From Streptomyces sp. NBC_01485 (lineage in GTDB: Bacteria; Actinomycetota; Actinomycetes; Streptomycetales; Streptomycetaceae), in assembly GCF_036227125.1 (NCBI RefSeq), contig NZ_CP109435.1, positions 2,542,001 to 2,606,000 on the forward strand: 64,000 nucleotides of DNA, written 5' to 3'. Made by a program: the position numbers and the translations under genes. Positions within the stretch are counted from its first letter, which is position 1. Each line of letters opens with the position of its first letter. Positions 45,351-54,443 of the stretch are shown here, piece by piece. A model generated the notes under the pieces. That model was not told the DNA's origin. It did no database searches and saw nothing but the letters and a program-made list of their open reading frames with translations.

Positions 45351-46171
45351 GCGCCGCCACGATCACCGCCACCGCCCCCACCGCCGCGGACGCCCGTATC
45401 CCGCTGCGCAGCCACCTCCGGCACACCGGCGCGCTGATCCGCCGCAACCTGCTGTGGATCCGCCAGGACCCGGAGTCCATGTTCGACGCCGTGCTGTTCC
45501 CGGTGATCTTCACGCTGCTGTTCGTGTACGTCTTCGGCGGCTCCATCGGCCAGTCGCTGGGCGGCGGACAGGAGGCGTACGTGCAGTACGTCGTCCCGGG
45601 GCTGCTGGCCATGATGGGGATGAACATGTCCCAGGGCGTGGGCACCGGGTTCAACACGGACTTCAACTCCGGGGTCATGGACCGCTTCCGGTCCCTGCCG
45701 ATCGGGCGCGGCTCGGTGCTGATCGCCAAGATCGTGGTGGAGCTGATGCGGATGCTCGTCGCGTGCGGGATCCTCCTGCTCGTGGGCGTGCTGGTGGGCT
45801 TCGACATCACGAGCTGGCCCGGCCTGTTCGGCGCCGTGGGCCTTGCCACGGTGTTCGGCTCGGCGCTGATGTGGGTGTTCATCACCCTCGGCGTGACGAT
45901 GAAGAGCCCGCAGTCCGTGCAGGCCATGGGCTTCCTGGTGCTGATGCCGCTGCAGTTCGGCTCGTCGATCTTCGCGCCGACCAGCTCGATGCCGGGCTGG
46001 CTGCAGAACTTCACCGACTACAACCCGCTGTCCGCACTCGCGGACGCGGCGCGCGGACTCATGGTGGGCGGCCCGGTCGCGCACGGGCTGTGGGTGACGC
46101 TGGCCTGGTCGGTGGGGCTGACGGCGGTGATGGCGCCGGTCGCGATCCACAAGTTCCGCACCAAGAGCTGA
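45347..46171 (+). CDS. ABC-2 type permease, DrrB-like
   Basis: 274 aa, six helices (MFDAVLFPVIFTLLFVYVFGG; ABC-2 motif region GVMDRFRSLPIGR). ATG 45347 overlaps the ATPase stop (ATGA) with GAGGAGG upstream, so the two subunits are made in step. The gene ends head to head with the AfsR-like gene, 26 bp apart. Confidence 0.9.
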   Translation: MSAATITATAPTAADARIPLRSHLRHTGALIRRNLLWIRQDPESMFDAVLFPVIFTLLFVYVFGGSIGQSLGGGQEAYVQYVVPGLLAMMGMNMSQGVGTGFNTDFNSGVMDRFRSLPIGRGSVLIAKIVVELMRMLVACGILLLVGVLVGFDITSWPGLFGAVGLATVFGSALMWVFITLGVTMKSPQSVQAMGFLVLMPLQFGSSIFAPTSSMPGWLQNFTDYNPLSALADAARGLMVGGPVAHGLWVTLAWSVGLTAVMAPVAIHKFRTKS

Positions 46172-46197
46172 AGTTCATGACCGAGCCCCTGGAAGGC

Positions 46198-49100
46198 TCA
46201 CACCAGGGCGGCGGCCTCCTCGTAGGAGAGGCCGCCGCCTTCGGCGTACGCGGCCTCGAACTCCTCGTCGCCGAGTGCGGCGCGGGTGCGGGTCATGGCC
46301 AGTTCGCGGGCCTCGCGCTCCGGACGCGGGGACACGTGGCGCGACGGCAGCAGGGCGACGGCGGCGCCCAGGCAGCGGGCGGCGTCAGCGGCGCGGCTGC
46401 CGCCGTCCAGGCCGGTGAGCGCGGTCGCGGCGACGCAGAGGAAGAAGGAGCGCATGTGCGGGGCCATGGCCACCGACAGCGGGTCCGTACCCCGTTCCAG
46501 GGCGGCGCGGGCACCGGCCAGGGCCTGCGTGTACCGGCCGTCGGCCGCGTCCAGCCAGGCCTCCGCGCCCAGGATGTTGGCGTCGAAGAACACGAAGTGC
46601 CCGAAGGTGAAGTCCTCACGCAGCAGCCGGAGTTGCTCGCGGGCCTCGGTGACGCGTCCGGTGAAGGCGAGCCGGCCGGCGAGGAAGAGACGGGCGGCCG
46701 GGACGGCCTCGCTGCCGGCGTGCTCCGGGCCGTCGATCACCTCGCGCAGCACGCGCTCGCCCCGCTCCTCCTCCCCCGCCTCCAGCAGCACGTTGCCCAG
46801 CCGGGCGGAGAGGACCGCCAACTGGGCGCGGGCGCCGAGCCGTTCGGCGAACTCCATGGCGTCCACGTAGTCGGCGGCGGCCTTGCGGTAGGCGCCGAGC
46901 CGTTCGTGGGCCTCGGCGCGGGCGGAGAGCGCCTCGGCGGTGCCCCAGGCGTCGCCCAGGCGCCGGAAGATCTCCAGTGCCTCGACAGCGTCCCGGAAGG
47001 CGTTCTCGGCCCAGTCGGCGCGGTTGGCGAGGATGTTGGCGCGCAGTTGCAGGCAGGAGGCGAGCTCCCACTCGTAGCCGGGCGTGCGGCGGCAGGTGTC
47101 GATGTTGGCGTCGACGATCGTGCGGATGCGCTCCACGTCGCCGGTCAGCAGCACGGCGTAGAACCAGAGCAGGCCGGGTGTACGGCAGGTCTGGGGGAGG
47201 CCGGGCTCGTAGGCGCCGGCGATCAGGCGCAGCTTGAGCTGCGCGGCCGGGGTCTGCCAGGCCTCCAACTCGGTGTCCATACAGGCCAGTTGGGCCAGAT
47301 GGACACCGCGGCGGGCCTCCCGGAGGGCCTCGCCGGTCAGCGGGGGCGGGGCGTCGATGGCGGACTTCCACACCGGGGCTGCCCGGCGCAGGGGTTCGGC
47401 GAAGGGGTCGGGGCCGAGGGACATGACCTCGACGCACCAGGTGCGGGCCTCGAGGCGCAGGTCGCGCATCTGCCAGTACCAGACCAGGGACAGGGTCAGG
47501 CAGAGCGCCTCCTGCTCGTCGCGTGCGGCGACGGCGCGGCGCAGCGCGGTGCGCAGGTTCTCGTACTCCAGCTGGAAGCGGTCGACGGCGTCGCGCTGGG
47601 CGGGGCCGCGCAGCAACGGCTCGGTGGTGCGGGCGAGTTCACGGTAGTACGTGAGATGCGCGCGCTCGGCGGCGGCCCGCCGGCCCGACTCGTCCAGCCG
47701 CTCGGCCGCGTACTCGGCGACGGTCTCCAGGAGCCGGTAGCGCATGTCGCCGCCGGGGCCGGGGGCGGCGACGACGAGCGACTTGTCCACGAGGGACGCG
47801 AGCGGGGTCAGGGAGTCCAGCGGGTCGCGTGCGTCGGGGCCGCACACCGCCTCGACGGCGGCGAGGTCGCAGCCGCGCGCGAAGACCGACAGCCGGGCCA
47901 GGACGTCGCGTTCGTCCTCGTCGAGCAGGTCCCAGGACCAGTCGACGACGGCCCGCAGGGTCTGCTGGCGGGGCAGGACGGTGCGGCTGCCGGAGGTGAG
48001 GAGCCGGAAGCGGTCGTCGAGCCGGTCGGCGATCTGACGGGGCGTCAACATCCGTAGCCGGGCGGCCGCGAGCTCGATCGCGAGGGGCAGACCGTCGAGG
48101 CGCCGGCAGATCTCGGCGCAGGCCGCCGCCGTGTCGGCGTCGGCGTCGGTCCGGAAGCCGGGGCGGGCCGCCGCGCCCCGGTCGGCGAGCAGCCGCAGCG
48201 CGACGGGCTGCGGCAGCGGAGCCAGCGGGCGCAGCACCTCGCCGGGCACGCCGAGCGGCTCCCGGCTGGTGGCCAGCACCGTCACCCCCGGGCAGCGCGC
48301 CAGCAGTTCCTCGACGAGGCGGGCGGCGGCCTCGACGACGTGCTCGCAGTTGTCGAGGACGATCAGCATGCGCCGTCGGGCGCAGTGCTCGACCAGACGC
48401 TCCACGGGGTCGTCGTGCCGCTCGGAGGCGGCCCGCAACTCCTCGGCACCGGCGCCGAACAGCACGGTCTCGCGGGCTCCCACGGCGGTCAGGACGGCCT
48501 GCGGCACGGCGTCCGGGTCGGCGACGGGCGCGAGCTCGGCCAGCCACACGCCGTCGCGCGCGCCGGGCTGCGCCGCGTCATGCACCGTGTCATACGCCGT
48601 GTCATGTGCCCCGCGATGGGCCGTGTCCTGTGCCGCGTCCCGGACGGCCTCGGCGGCCTCCTGCGACAGCCGCGTCTTGCCGGCCCCGCCCGGCCCGAGC
48701 AGCGTGACGAGCCGCGCGCTCGCGAGGTCCCCCCGGATGGCCGCGATGTCGTCCTCCCGGCCGACGAAGGAGGTGAGACGGGCACGGAGGTTGCCGGGCG
48801 GCGGTGCGGGGGACGGCGACTCCCCGGGGACCGGGGTGGGGACGGGGACGGCGGCGACGGGACCGCCGGGACGGGACGCCTCCCTCGCGTTTTTCACGCC
48901 CACCCGGCCGTCCGGGGCTTTCTGGGCGGCGGCCGGGTTGAGCAACTCGCTGTGCAGGGTGCGCAGTTCGGGGCCGGGGTCGGTGCCGAGGCGGTCTGCC
49001 AGGAGTCGGCGGACGTCGTCGTACGCGGCCAGCGCCTGGGCGGTGCGGCCCGCTGCGCGCAGGGCGCGCAGGCGCAGGGCCTGGAGGGGCTCGTCCAGCG

Positions 49101-49659
49101 GGTGGGCGTCGCACAGGGCGGTGAGTTCGGGCAGCGACCGCTCGGCGTGGCCGAGGGCGATCGCGGCGGTGTGCCGGGCGCGCACCGCGTCGAGGCGGCG
49201 GGCCTCCCAGCGGGCCGCCTCGGCGGCGCGGTCGGGCAGGTCGGCGAGGGCCGGGCCGTGCCACAGGGCGAGGGCGTCGTCGAGGAGGACCGCCGCCTTG
49301 GTGGGGTCGCCGTCGGCGAGGGCGCGGGCGCCGTCGGCGGTCAGCCGCTCGAACCGGTGCAGGTCGACGTCGTCGGGGGCGGCGGCCAGCCGGTAGCCGC
49401 CGTCGGCGGAGTCGATCGCGCCCGCCCCGAGGGTCCGGCGCAGCCGCCCGACCAGCGCCTGGAGCGCGCCCGGCGCGTCGGCGGGCGGGTCCCCGGCCCA
49501 CACCTCCTCCGTCAGCAGCCCCGCGGGAACGCTCCGCCCGGCCCGCAGCGCGAGCACGGTGAGCAGGGCACGCAGCCGCGCCCCGCCGACGGCGACGGGG
49601 GTGCCGTCGGGACGGAGTGCCTGGGTGGTGCCGAGGATGCGATAGCGCACGGGGTCCAT
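46198..49659 (-). CDS. AfsR/SARP-type regulator with NB-ARC and TPR-like domains
   Basis: 1153 aa. OmpR-like winged helix (about 1-95), bacterial transcriptional activator domain (about 97-245: VDLHRFERLTADGARAL; LRALRAAGRTAQALAAYDDVRRLL), NTPase with Walker A LLGPGGAGKTRLS and LIVLDNCEHVVEA, then a long helical C-terminus. Such proteins activate secondary metabolism or development genes. Oddity: 4-residue repeats (DTAH/RGAH/DTAY/DTVH) inserted just after the Walker A motif, encoded by 12-nt DNA repeats. No biosynthetic cluster is adjacent. Confidence 0.88.
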   Translation of the reverse strand: MDPVRYRILGTTQALRPDGTPVAVGGARLRALLTVLALRAGRSVPAGLLTEEVWAGDPPADAPGALQALVGRLRRTLGAGAIDSADGGYRLAAAPDDVDLHRFERLTADGARALADGDPTKAAVLLDDALALWHGPALADLPDRAAEAARWEARRLDAVRARHTAAIALGHAERSLPELTALCDAHPLDEPLQALRLRALRAAGRTAQALAAYDDVRRLLADRLGTDPGPELRTLHSELLNPAAAQKAPDGRVGVKNAREASRPGGPVAAVPVPTPVPGESPSPAPPPGNLRARLTSFVGREDDIAAIRGDLASARLVTLLGPGGAGKTRLSQEAAEAVRDAAQDTAHRGAHDTAYDTVHDAAQPGARDGVWLAELAPVADPDAVPQAVLTAVGARETVLFGAGAEELRAASERHDDPVERLVEHCARRRMLIVLDNCEHVVEAAARLVEELLARCPGVTVLATSREPLGVPGEVLRPLAPLPQPVALRLLADRGAAARPGFRTDADADTAAACAEICRRLDGLPLAIELAAARLRMLTPRQIADRLDDRFRLLTSGSRTVLPRQQTLRAVVDWSWDLLDEDERDVLARLSVFARGCDLAAVEAVCGPDARDPLDSLTPLASLVDKSLVVAAPGPGGDMRYRLLETVAEYAAERLDESGRRAAAERAHLTYYRELARTTEPLLRGPAQRDAVDRFQLEYENLRTALRRAVAARDEQEALCLTLSLVWYWQMRDLRLEARTWCVEVMSLGPDPFAEPLRRAAPVWKSAIDAPPPLTGEALREARRGVHLAQLACMDTELEAWQTPAAQLKLRLIAGAYEPGLPQTCRTPGLLWFYAVLLTGDVERIRTIVDANIDTCRRTPGYEWELASCLQLRANILANRADWAENAFRDAVEALEIFRRLGDAWGTAEALSARAEAHERLGAYRKAAADYVDAMEFAERLGARAQLAVLSARLGNVLLEAGEEERGERVLREVIDGPEHAGSEAVPAARLFLAGRLAFTGRVTEAREQLRLLREDFTFGHFVFFDANILGAEAWLDAADGRYTQALAGARAALERGTDPLSVAMAPHMRSFFLCVAATALTGLDGGSRAADAARCLGAAVALLPSRHVSPRPEREARELAMTRTRAALGDEEFEAAYAEGGGLSYEEAAALV
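48575..48640 (-). repeat. 12-nt tandem repeat inside the AfsR-like gene
   Basis: Five to six units such as GTGTCATACGCC and GTGTCATGTGCC. The length keeps the frame, so it could vary between strains by 4 residues per unit. Confidence 0.8.
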
Positions 49660-49852
49660 TCTCTCCGGTGGAACCGGGGACGGTCACGGGGTTCGGTCGG
49701 GGTGGCGCGTGCGGCCTGGGGTGGGGTGTGCGGGCGGGGGTGGCGTGTGCGGTCGGTCCAGCCTCCGCGGAACCTTCCGTCCACCTTCCTAGGAACCTAC
49801 GGCCGGTCGCGAGACGTTTTCCCCGTACACCTCGGCCGGGTACGGTCGGGCA

Positions 49853-49888
49853 GTTCCACGCGTTCCGCGCGTTCCAGACGTTCCACAC
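49853..49888. repeat. Four 9-bp tandem repeats upstream of the M50 gene
   Basis: GTTCCACGC, GTTCCGCGC, GTTCCAGAC, GTTCCACAC, back to back, 24 nt before the protease ATG and in the divergent region with the AfsR-like gene. A possible regulator binding array. Confidence 0.7.
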
Positions 49889-49912
49889 GTGCTTACGAGC
49901 CCAGGGGGCCCC

Positions 49913-50710
49913 ATGACCACCGCCACCACCAGCCGCGGCGAGCGGAGGATCAGTCCCGTCTTCCTCGGGATCCTGGCCGTGACGGCGGTCACCGGCTGGG
50001 CGACCTGGACGGGGTTCGCCGAGCGGCCGGGAGTGGCGGTGTTCCTGTTCGTGACGGCCGCCTGGATCGTCTCCCTGTGTCTGCACGAGTACGCACACGC
50101 GCGTACCGCCCTGCACAGCGGTGACATCTCGGTCGGCACGAAGGGATATCTGACGCTCAACCCGCTCGCCTACACGCACGCCCTGCTCAGCATCGTGCTG
50201 CCGGTCATCTTCGTGATCATGGGCGGGATCGGTCTGCCGGGCGGCGCCGTCTTCATCGAGCGCGGGCGGATCCGGGGGCGGTGGCGGCACAGTCTGATCT
50301 CGGCGGCCGGTCCGCTGACGAACGTGCTGTTCGCGGTGGTGTGCACGGCGCCGTTCTGGCTGAACGCGCTGGACGGGGTGCCGGACGAGTTCCGGTTCGC
50401 GCTCGCCTTCCTCGCCATGCTCCAGGTCACGGCCGCGATCCTGAACTTCCTGCCGGTGCCGGGGCTGGACGGCTACGGGGTCGTCGAGCCCTGGCTGTCG
50501 TACGGCGTCAAGCGGCAGGTGGAGCCGTTCGCGCCGTTCGGGCTGCTGTTCGTGTTCGCGCTGCTGTGGGTGCCGGCGGTGAACCGGGAGTTCTTCGACG
50601 CGATCTACTCGGTCCTGGACGCGCTCGGTGTGCGCCCGGGCGAGATCGACTGCGGTCAGTGGCTGTACCGCTTCTGGGAGGGCACGCCCGAGATGTGCGT
50701 CAGCCGGTGA
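49913..50710 (+). CDS. Site-2-protease family (M50) membrane metalloprotease homologue
   Basis: 265 aa from ATG 49913 with AGGGGG upstream. About six helices. Zinc site HEYAHA (HExxH) in the second helix and the later NFLPVPGLDGYGV, whose Asp is the third ligand. Such proteases cut membrane-bound anti-sigma factors or other anchors. No anti-sigma gene is adjacent. Its 3' end overlaps the next convergent gene by 11 bp. Confidence 0.85.
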   Translation: MTTATTSRGERRISPVFLGILAVTAVTGWATWTGFAERPGVAVFLFVTAAWIVSLCLHEYAHARTALHSGDISVGTKGYLTLNPLAYTHALLSIVLPVIFVIMGGIGLPGGAVFIERGRIRGRWRHSLISAAGPLTNVLFAVVCTAPFWLNALDGVPDEFRFALAFLAMLQVTAAILNFLPVPGLDGYGVVEPWLSYGVKRQVEPFAPFGLLFVFALLWVPAVNREFFDAIYSVLDALGVRPGEIDCGQWLYRFWEGTPEMCVSR

Positions 50711-50870
50711 CGGTCTTGCCGCGCTTCACGTAGTACCAGCACATGTTGCTGGACAGTCCGGCCAGCAGCACCCACACGACGCCCAGCCAACTGCCCTGCA
50801 CGAAGGAGACGACGGCCGCGGCGGTGGCGAGGAGGCAGACGACGAGGGCGTAGAGGGCGAGGCGGGACAT
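50700..50870 (-). CDS. Small two-helix membrane protein
   Basis: 56 aa from ATG 50870 (MSRLALYALVVCLLATAAAV) with AGGAG 8 nt upstream. Two membrane helices joined by a short loop (SFVQGSWLG) and a basic tail (YYVKRGKTVTG). Function unknown. Convergent with, and overlapping, the protease gene. Confidence 0.65.
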   Translation of the reverse strand: MSRLALYALVVCLLATAAAVVSFVQGSWLGVVWVLLAGLSSNMCWYYVKRGKTVTG

Positions 50871-50971
50871 GGGACTGCTCTCCTGTCGGGGACTCGGGGG
50901 ACGACTCTGTGTGCTCGGGGGGCTCGGCGCACTCGGGGGACACTGACACTGCGGCACCGCCATACTGCTCT

Positions 50972-50999
50972 GTACCGCGTACCGCGTACCGCGTACCGC
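50972..50999. repeat. GTACCGC x4 tandem repeat
   Basis: Four exact 7-bp units between the small membrane gene and the F420 reductase stop; no coding role seen. Confidence 0.85.
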
Positions 51000-51017
51000 C
51001 CAGTGTCCCCCATACGC

Positions 51018-51758
51018 TCATACGTCCGTGACGCGCAGGCCCGCGTGGGCCTTGTAGCGGCGGTTGACCGAGATCAGGTTGGCGACCAGGGACTCCACCT
51101 GGTGGGCGTTGCGCAGCCGCCCGGCGAAGACGCCGCGCATGCCGGGGATCCGGCCGGCCAGGGCCTGCACGATCTCGACGTCGGCCCGCTCCTCGCCCAG
51201 CACCATCACATCGGTGTCGATCTCCTCGACCTCCGGGTCCTGGAGGAGGACCGCCGAGAGGTGGTGGAAGGCGGCGGCGACGCGGGAGTCCGGCAGCAGG
51301 GCGGCGGCCTGTTCGGCGGCGCTGCCCTCCGCCGGCTTCAGCGCGTAGGCGCCCTTCTTGTCGAAGCCGAGCGGGTTGACGCAGTCGACGACGAGCTTTC
51401 CGGCCAGTTCCTCGCGCAGCGACTCCAGCGTCTTGCCGTGGCCGTCCCACGGTACGGCGACGATCACGATGTCGCTGCGGCGCGCGGTCTCGGCGTTGTC
51501 GGCGCCCTCGACGCCGTGGCCGAGCTCGTCGGCGGCGGCCCGGGCGCGGTCGGCGGCGCGCGAGCCGATGATCACCTTCTGGCCGGCCTTGGCGAGCCGG
51601 TAGGCGAGGCCCTTGCCCTGCGGGCCGGTCCCGCCGAGCACGCCGACGACGAGCCCCGAGACGTCGGGAAGGTCCCACGGGTCCTTGGCGGGAGACTTCG
51701 CCGGTGCGCCCGCGGGGGTGTTCACAGGGGTGTTCTGTGCACTGTCGGTAGAGGTCAT
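51018..51758 (-). CDS. npdG: F420-dependent NADP+ reductase
   Basis: 246 aa. After a Pro/Ala-rich leader comes the NADP Rossmann motif VVGVLGGTGPQGKGLAYRLA with GSR for the 2'-phosphate, then VIVAVPWDGH, VVDCVNPLGF and AFHHLSAVLL of the NpdG/Fno family. It moves hydride between NADPH and F420, which supplies F420H2 for secondary metabolism. Confidence 0.9.
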   Translation of the reverse strand: MTSTDSAQNTPVNTPAGAPAKSPAKDPWDLPDVSGLVVGVLGGTGPQGKGLAYRLAKAGQKVIIGSRAADRARAAADELGHGVEGADNAETARRSDIVIVAVPWDGHGKTLESLREELAGKLVVDCVNPLGFDKKGAYALKPAEGSAAEQAAALLPDSRVAAAFHHLSAVLLQDPEVEEIDTDVMVLGEERADVEIVQALAGRIPGMRGVFAGRLRNAHQVESLVANLISVNRRYKAHAGLRVTDV

Positions 51759-51862
51759 GGGCCGACTTTACGTGGGCGTGGCGGGCGCCCTTTCGCTGCT
51801 CCGGGTGAACGCGACGGCGAACCGTCCGCCCCCGGTGGCCGATTGGGGCAGTATGCGGCCGC

Positions 51863-52459
51863 ATGGACGCCGTACGGGTCGCGCTGTTGCGTGAGGTGCT
51901 CGCCGGGACCGAGTGGCTGGGGGCCACGCGGAGGTTCGGCGCGGTGCTGCGGGGGTCGGTCGTGTCGCACGGGGGCGGGCTGCTGCTGGTGGGCACGGCG
52001 GCGTACGAGCCCTGGCATCTCGCGGCGCATCTGGTGGACGAGGCGGCGTGGTCGGGTACGCCGGAGCTGGCGCCGACGCTCGTACGGCATGCCGCGCGGC
52101 CCTCGGACCCCGCGCATCTCGCGGTGGGCCTGGGCCGGATCGAGGCGGCCCGGCGGGGCGAGACGCTGCTGGTGGCATCGCCGTCGGGGGACGCGCCGCT
52201 CCTCGAACGCGTGGCGGACGCCCGCCGGGCCGGCGTCACGATCCTCGCCCTCGGTCCCGGCGAGGGAGACCTGACGGCCCTGGCCCACGAGACGCTCCCC
52301 GTGCCGGACGGCTCCGAGCTGGACCTCGACACCGTGCAGCACCTGGTGAGCGCGGCGGCCGGCGAGACGCCGCCCCCGACCAGAGGACGCCGCCGCCTCA
52401 CCGACCGCCTCACCCACCTCGCCGAACGCCTGACAGCCCCGCCCCCTCCCCCGTGGTGA
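51863..52459 (+). CDS. Conserved hypothetical protein (possibly SIS-like fold)
   Basis: 198 aa. Alternating beta/alpha segments such as GETLLVASPSGDAPLLERV and AGVTILALGPGEGDLTAL recall sugar-isomerase (SIS) domains, but the sugar-phosphate loop is not convincing. The C-terminus is a basic helix and a Pro tail. Divergent from npdG, about 100 bp apart. No function assigned. Confidence 0.6.
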   Translation: MDAVRVALLREVLAGTEWLGATRRFGAVLRGSVVSHGGGLLLVGTAAYEPWHLAAHLVDEAAWSGTPELAPTLVRHAARPSDPAHLAVGLGRIEAARRGETLLVASPSGDAPLLERVADARRAGVTILALGPGEGDLTALAHETLPVPDGSELDLDTVQHLVSAAAGETPPPTRGRRRLTDRLTHLAERLTAPPPPPW

Positions 52460-52879
52460 CCCCCTCGCCCGCCCGCCCGCCTCGGTCAGACAGCTGCCTT
52501 CGGCAGGACAACCCCGGGGCACGACTACCCCCGGCGGACGCTTCTCTGAGCGGTGTCTGTCGGCCCGGGCGGGGATGCCAGGTGCTAGGCGGCGGGTGAC
52601 CGGCGGCGGGACACCTGTTTCTCCGGACCCCGTCTCAGCCTGGATACCGGCGGCCATCATGCGCGGGTCCGCACGTCCCTCGACCCTGAAAGACGGCACC
52701 AGCAGCGGCAGCGTCCAAACCGGCTGCCCCGTGCAAACCGGCGTCGCTCCTCCGCCAGGGAGGCCGTCACCTGAGCGACGGCCGACGCGCGTGGCCCCCG
52801 TCACGTCCACCGAAGGTACGCCGGCTTCATCCACGCAGCGGCAGTCGGGGACACCAAAACCACAACGCGGCCACAGTCG
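52460..52879. other. Gene-free stretch at the edge of the accessory island
   Basis: No convincing gene; the open frames here lack coding bias. It has small stem-loops (for example GCTGCCTTCGGCAG at about 52491) and a repeated GCAAACCGGC-like word near 52720-52745. It may be the junction of the island with the core chromosome; no att repeat was found by eye. Confidence 0.35.
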
Positions 52880-54049
52880 TCAGAAAGGCAAACCTGCTCG
52901 CTTGGCGAGGCGGGTCAAGCGCGGGTTACTCCGGCGGTGCAGGGACGTGAGCACGCGCATCAGCTCCTGAGACGTCGGGTGGACCCGGGCCATCTCGGGC
53001 GCGACGTCCCACGCCTCTTCGAGCGACTCCAGCGCGGCGTCACGATCGCCCAGGGCGAGGTGCGAGCGGCTGAGGTTCATGTGCAGGGGTCCGATGCGGG
53101 TCGCGGGCAGCGAGGTACCGCCCCGGATCAGGTCGTCGGCGGTGTCCAGCGCGGTGCGGTGCTGGTCCATGTCGGAGTACGTCGAGATGACGTGCGTGGC
53201 GGTCTGGTCGGGCCCGAAGTGGATGCCGTGTTCGTCGGCGTCCGCGCCGTACGCCTCGGCCGTACGCCACGCGGCTTCGATGTGCTGCCGGGCGGTGGCC
53301 TTGTCCTTGAGGCGTCCGGCCAGCGTCAGCCCCCGCAGGTGCAGGATGCCCAGGCCGAACGCACGGTCGCGGCCGTGCAAGGTCGTCTCGGCCTCCACAA
53401 TCGCGCGGTCCACGATGGCCAACCCGCCCCCGAAGTCACCGGAGTTGAGGAAGGTCCCGGCCTCGTCGCGGGCTGCCACTGTGACGGCGATCGGGTTCGC
53501 CCGCTCGGCGGCCAGCCGCTGCTTCATGACGGCCAGTTCGGCGAGGTGCATCCAGCGGTGCCGGGCGGCCAGCCAGTACACGACCGAGTAGGTGTCGGCG
53601 ACGCGTGTCCATGCGTCAGGCGACTGGGTGGCGTGAGCGTAGCTGGTCGTACGGGTCAGCACGCCTGGGGTCTTCTGCAAGACCGCTGACAGCTCGGTCC
53701 GGTAGCGGTGCTCGTTCAGTTCTGCCAGCTCGCGCGGCAGGTCCTCAGGGTGAGGAGGTGGCGCGTCGGGGATGTCGAACCGCCGAACGGCGTAGTTCAA
53801 GGCGGTCACGCTGGTCTCGTCGCCCTTGGTGACGGGCGCAGTGCCGAGCAACTCGTCGAGGGTCATCCGCATGGCCTGCGCAAGGGAGGCAGCGATGCCC
53901 TGCGTCAGCGCGCGGTCGCCCACCTCGATCTTGCTGAGCAGCGAGACCGACACACCCGCCCGTCGGGCAAGAGCGACCTGACTCAGGCCGCGTTCCTTGC
54001 GGCAGACCGCAACGTTCGTACCGGGTCCGGGAACCTTGGTCGCGCTCAT
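52880..54049 (-). CDS. XRE-family regulator with a helical (TPR-like) sensor domain
   Basis: 389 aa from ATG 54049 (MSATKVPGPGTNVAV). HTH_3 domain (VCRKERGLSQVALARRAGVSVSLLSKIEVG) then about 300 residues of helical repeats (RTELSAVLQKTPGVLTRT; LHMNLSRSHLALGDRDAALESL), the layout of peptide-sensing or metabolite-sensing regulators in Streptomyces. It is divergent from a run of small genes across a region with repeated GTGCAA words, which are its probable operators. Confidence 0.82.
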   Translation of the reverse strand: MSATKVPGPGTNVAVCRKERGLSQVALARRAGVSVSLLSKIEVGDRALTQGIAASLAQAMRMTLDELLGTAPVTKGDETSVTALNYAVRRFDIPDAPPPHPEDLPRELAELNEHRYRTELSAVLQKTPGVLTRTTSYAHATQSPDAWTRVADTYSVVYWLAARHRWMHLAELAVMKQRLAAERANPIAVTVAARDEAGTFLNSGDFGGGLAIVDRAIVEAETTLHGRDRAFGLGILHLRGLTLAGRLKDKATARQHIEAAWRTAEAYGADADEHGIHFGPDQTATHVISTYSDMDQHRTALDTADDLIRGGTSLPATRIGPLHMNLSRSHLALGDRDAALESLEEAWDVAPEMARVHPTSQELMRVLTSLHRRSNPRLTRLAKRAGLPF

Positions 54050-54122
54050 ACTGTGCGTCTTCCCCGCTCGACTTCCGTTACGTCCCATCGTCTCACCGCT
54101 GCCACTCGCGCGCCGTGGTGTT

Positions 54123-54152
54123 GTGCAAGAGGTGTGCAAGTTCGGTTTGCAC
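54123..54152. promoter_or_regulatory. Operator-like repeats between the XRE gene and the small genes
   Basis: GTGCAA at 54123 and 54134 (11 bp apart) and TTGCAC at 54147, forming GTGCAA-N7-TTGCAC. Located in the 155-bp divergent region. Confidence 0.55.
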
Positions 54153-54203
54153 GGCGGCAGTTCTCTTGGGTGACACACGTATGCCCAGGTGGGACGAGGG
54201 ATC

Positions 54204-54443
54204 ATGGCACAGACATATGAGAAGCCGCCGACGATGCTCAGCCACGGCGAACTGCCGGACCCGGCGGGGACGCTCGTCGAGGACACGATGCACGAGCGGA
54301 CCGGCGAACTCGTCGGCGTAATCGAGGAGCGCACCAAGGAAGGCAGGAAGCTCATCAGCCAGACGGCGTACCTGCGCCCCAAGGGGGGTGGCATGGAATG
54401 GGAAACGCCTTTGGCCCGTATCCAGCTCGTCGAGAGCCGCTAG
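54204..54443 (+). CDS. Small hypothetical protein of the XRE island
   Basis: 79 aa from ATG 54204 (MAQTYEKPPTMLSHGELPDP) with GAGGG upstream. Acidic, with a beta-rich look (GTLVEDTMHERTGELVGVI; LISQTAYLRPKGGG, then MEWETPLARIQLVES). I do not recognise it. It is divergent from the XRE regulator, and the next small gene overlaps its end by 46 bp. Confidence 0.6.
   Translation: MAQTYEKPPTMLSHGELPDPAGTLVEDTMHERTGELVGVIEERTKEGRKLISQTAYLRPKGGGMEWETPLARIQLVESR

Noticed and set aside
44316..46171. Antibiotic cluster from the DrrAB-like pair and AfsR-like gene
   Set aside because: No biosynthetic enzymes are nearby; flanks are primary metabolism.
49853..51000. Short tandem repeats as a CRISPR array
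   Set aside because: Units are 7-9 bp with no spacers, and no cas genes are in the window.
52575..52970. 131-codon frame in the gap before the XRE gene
   Set aside because: Pro/Ser/Arg-rich, no domain, weak codon bias, and it overlaps the end of the XRE gene.
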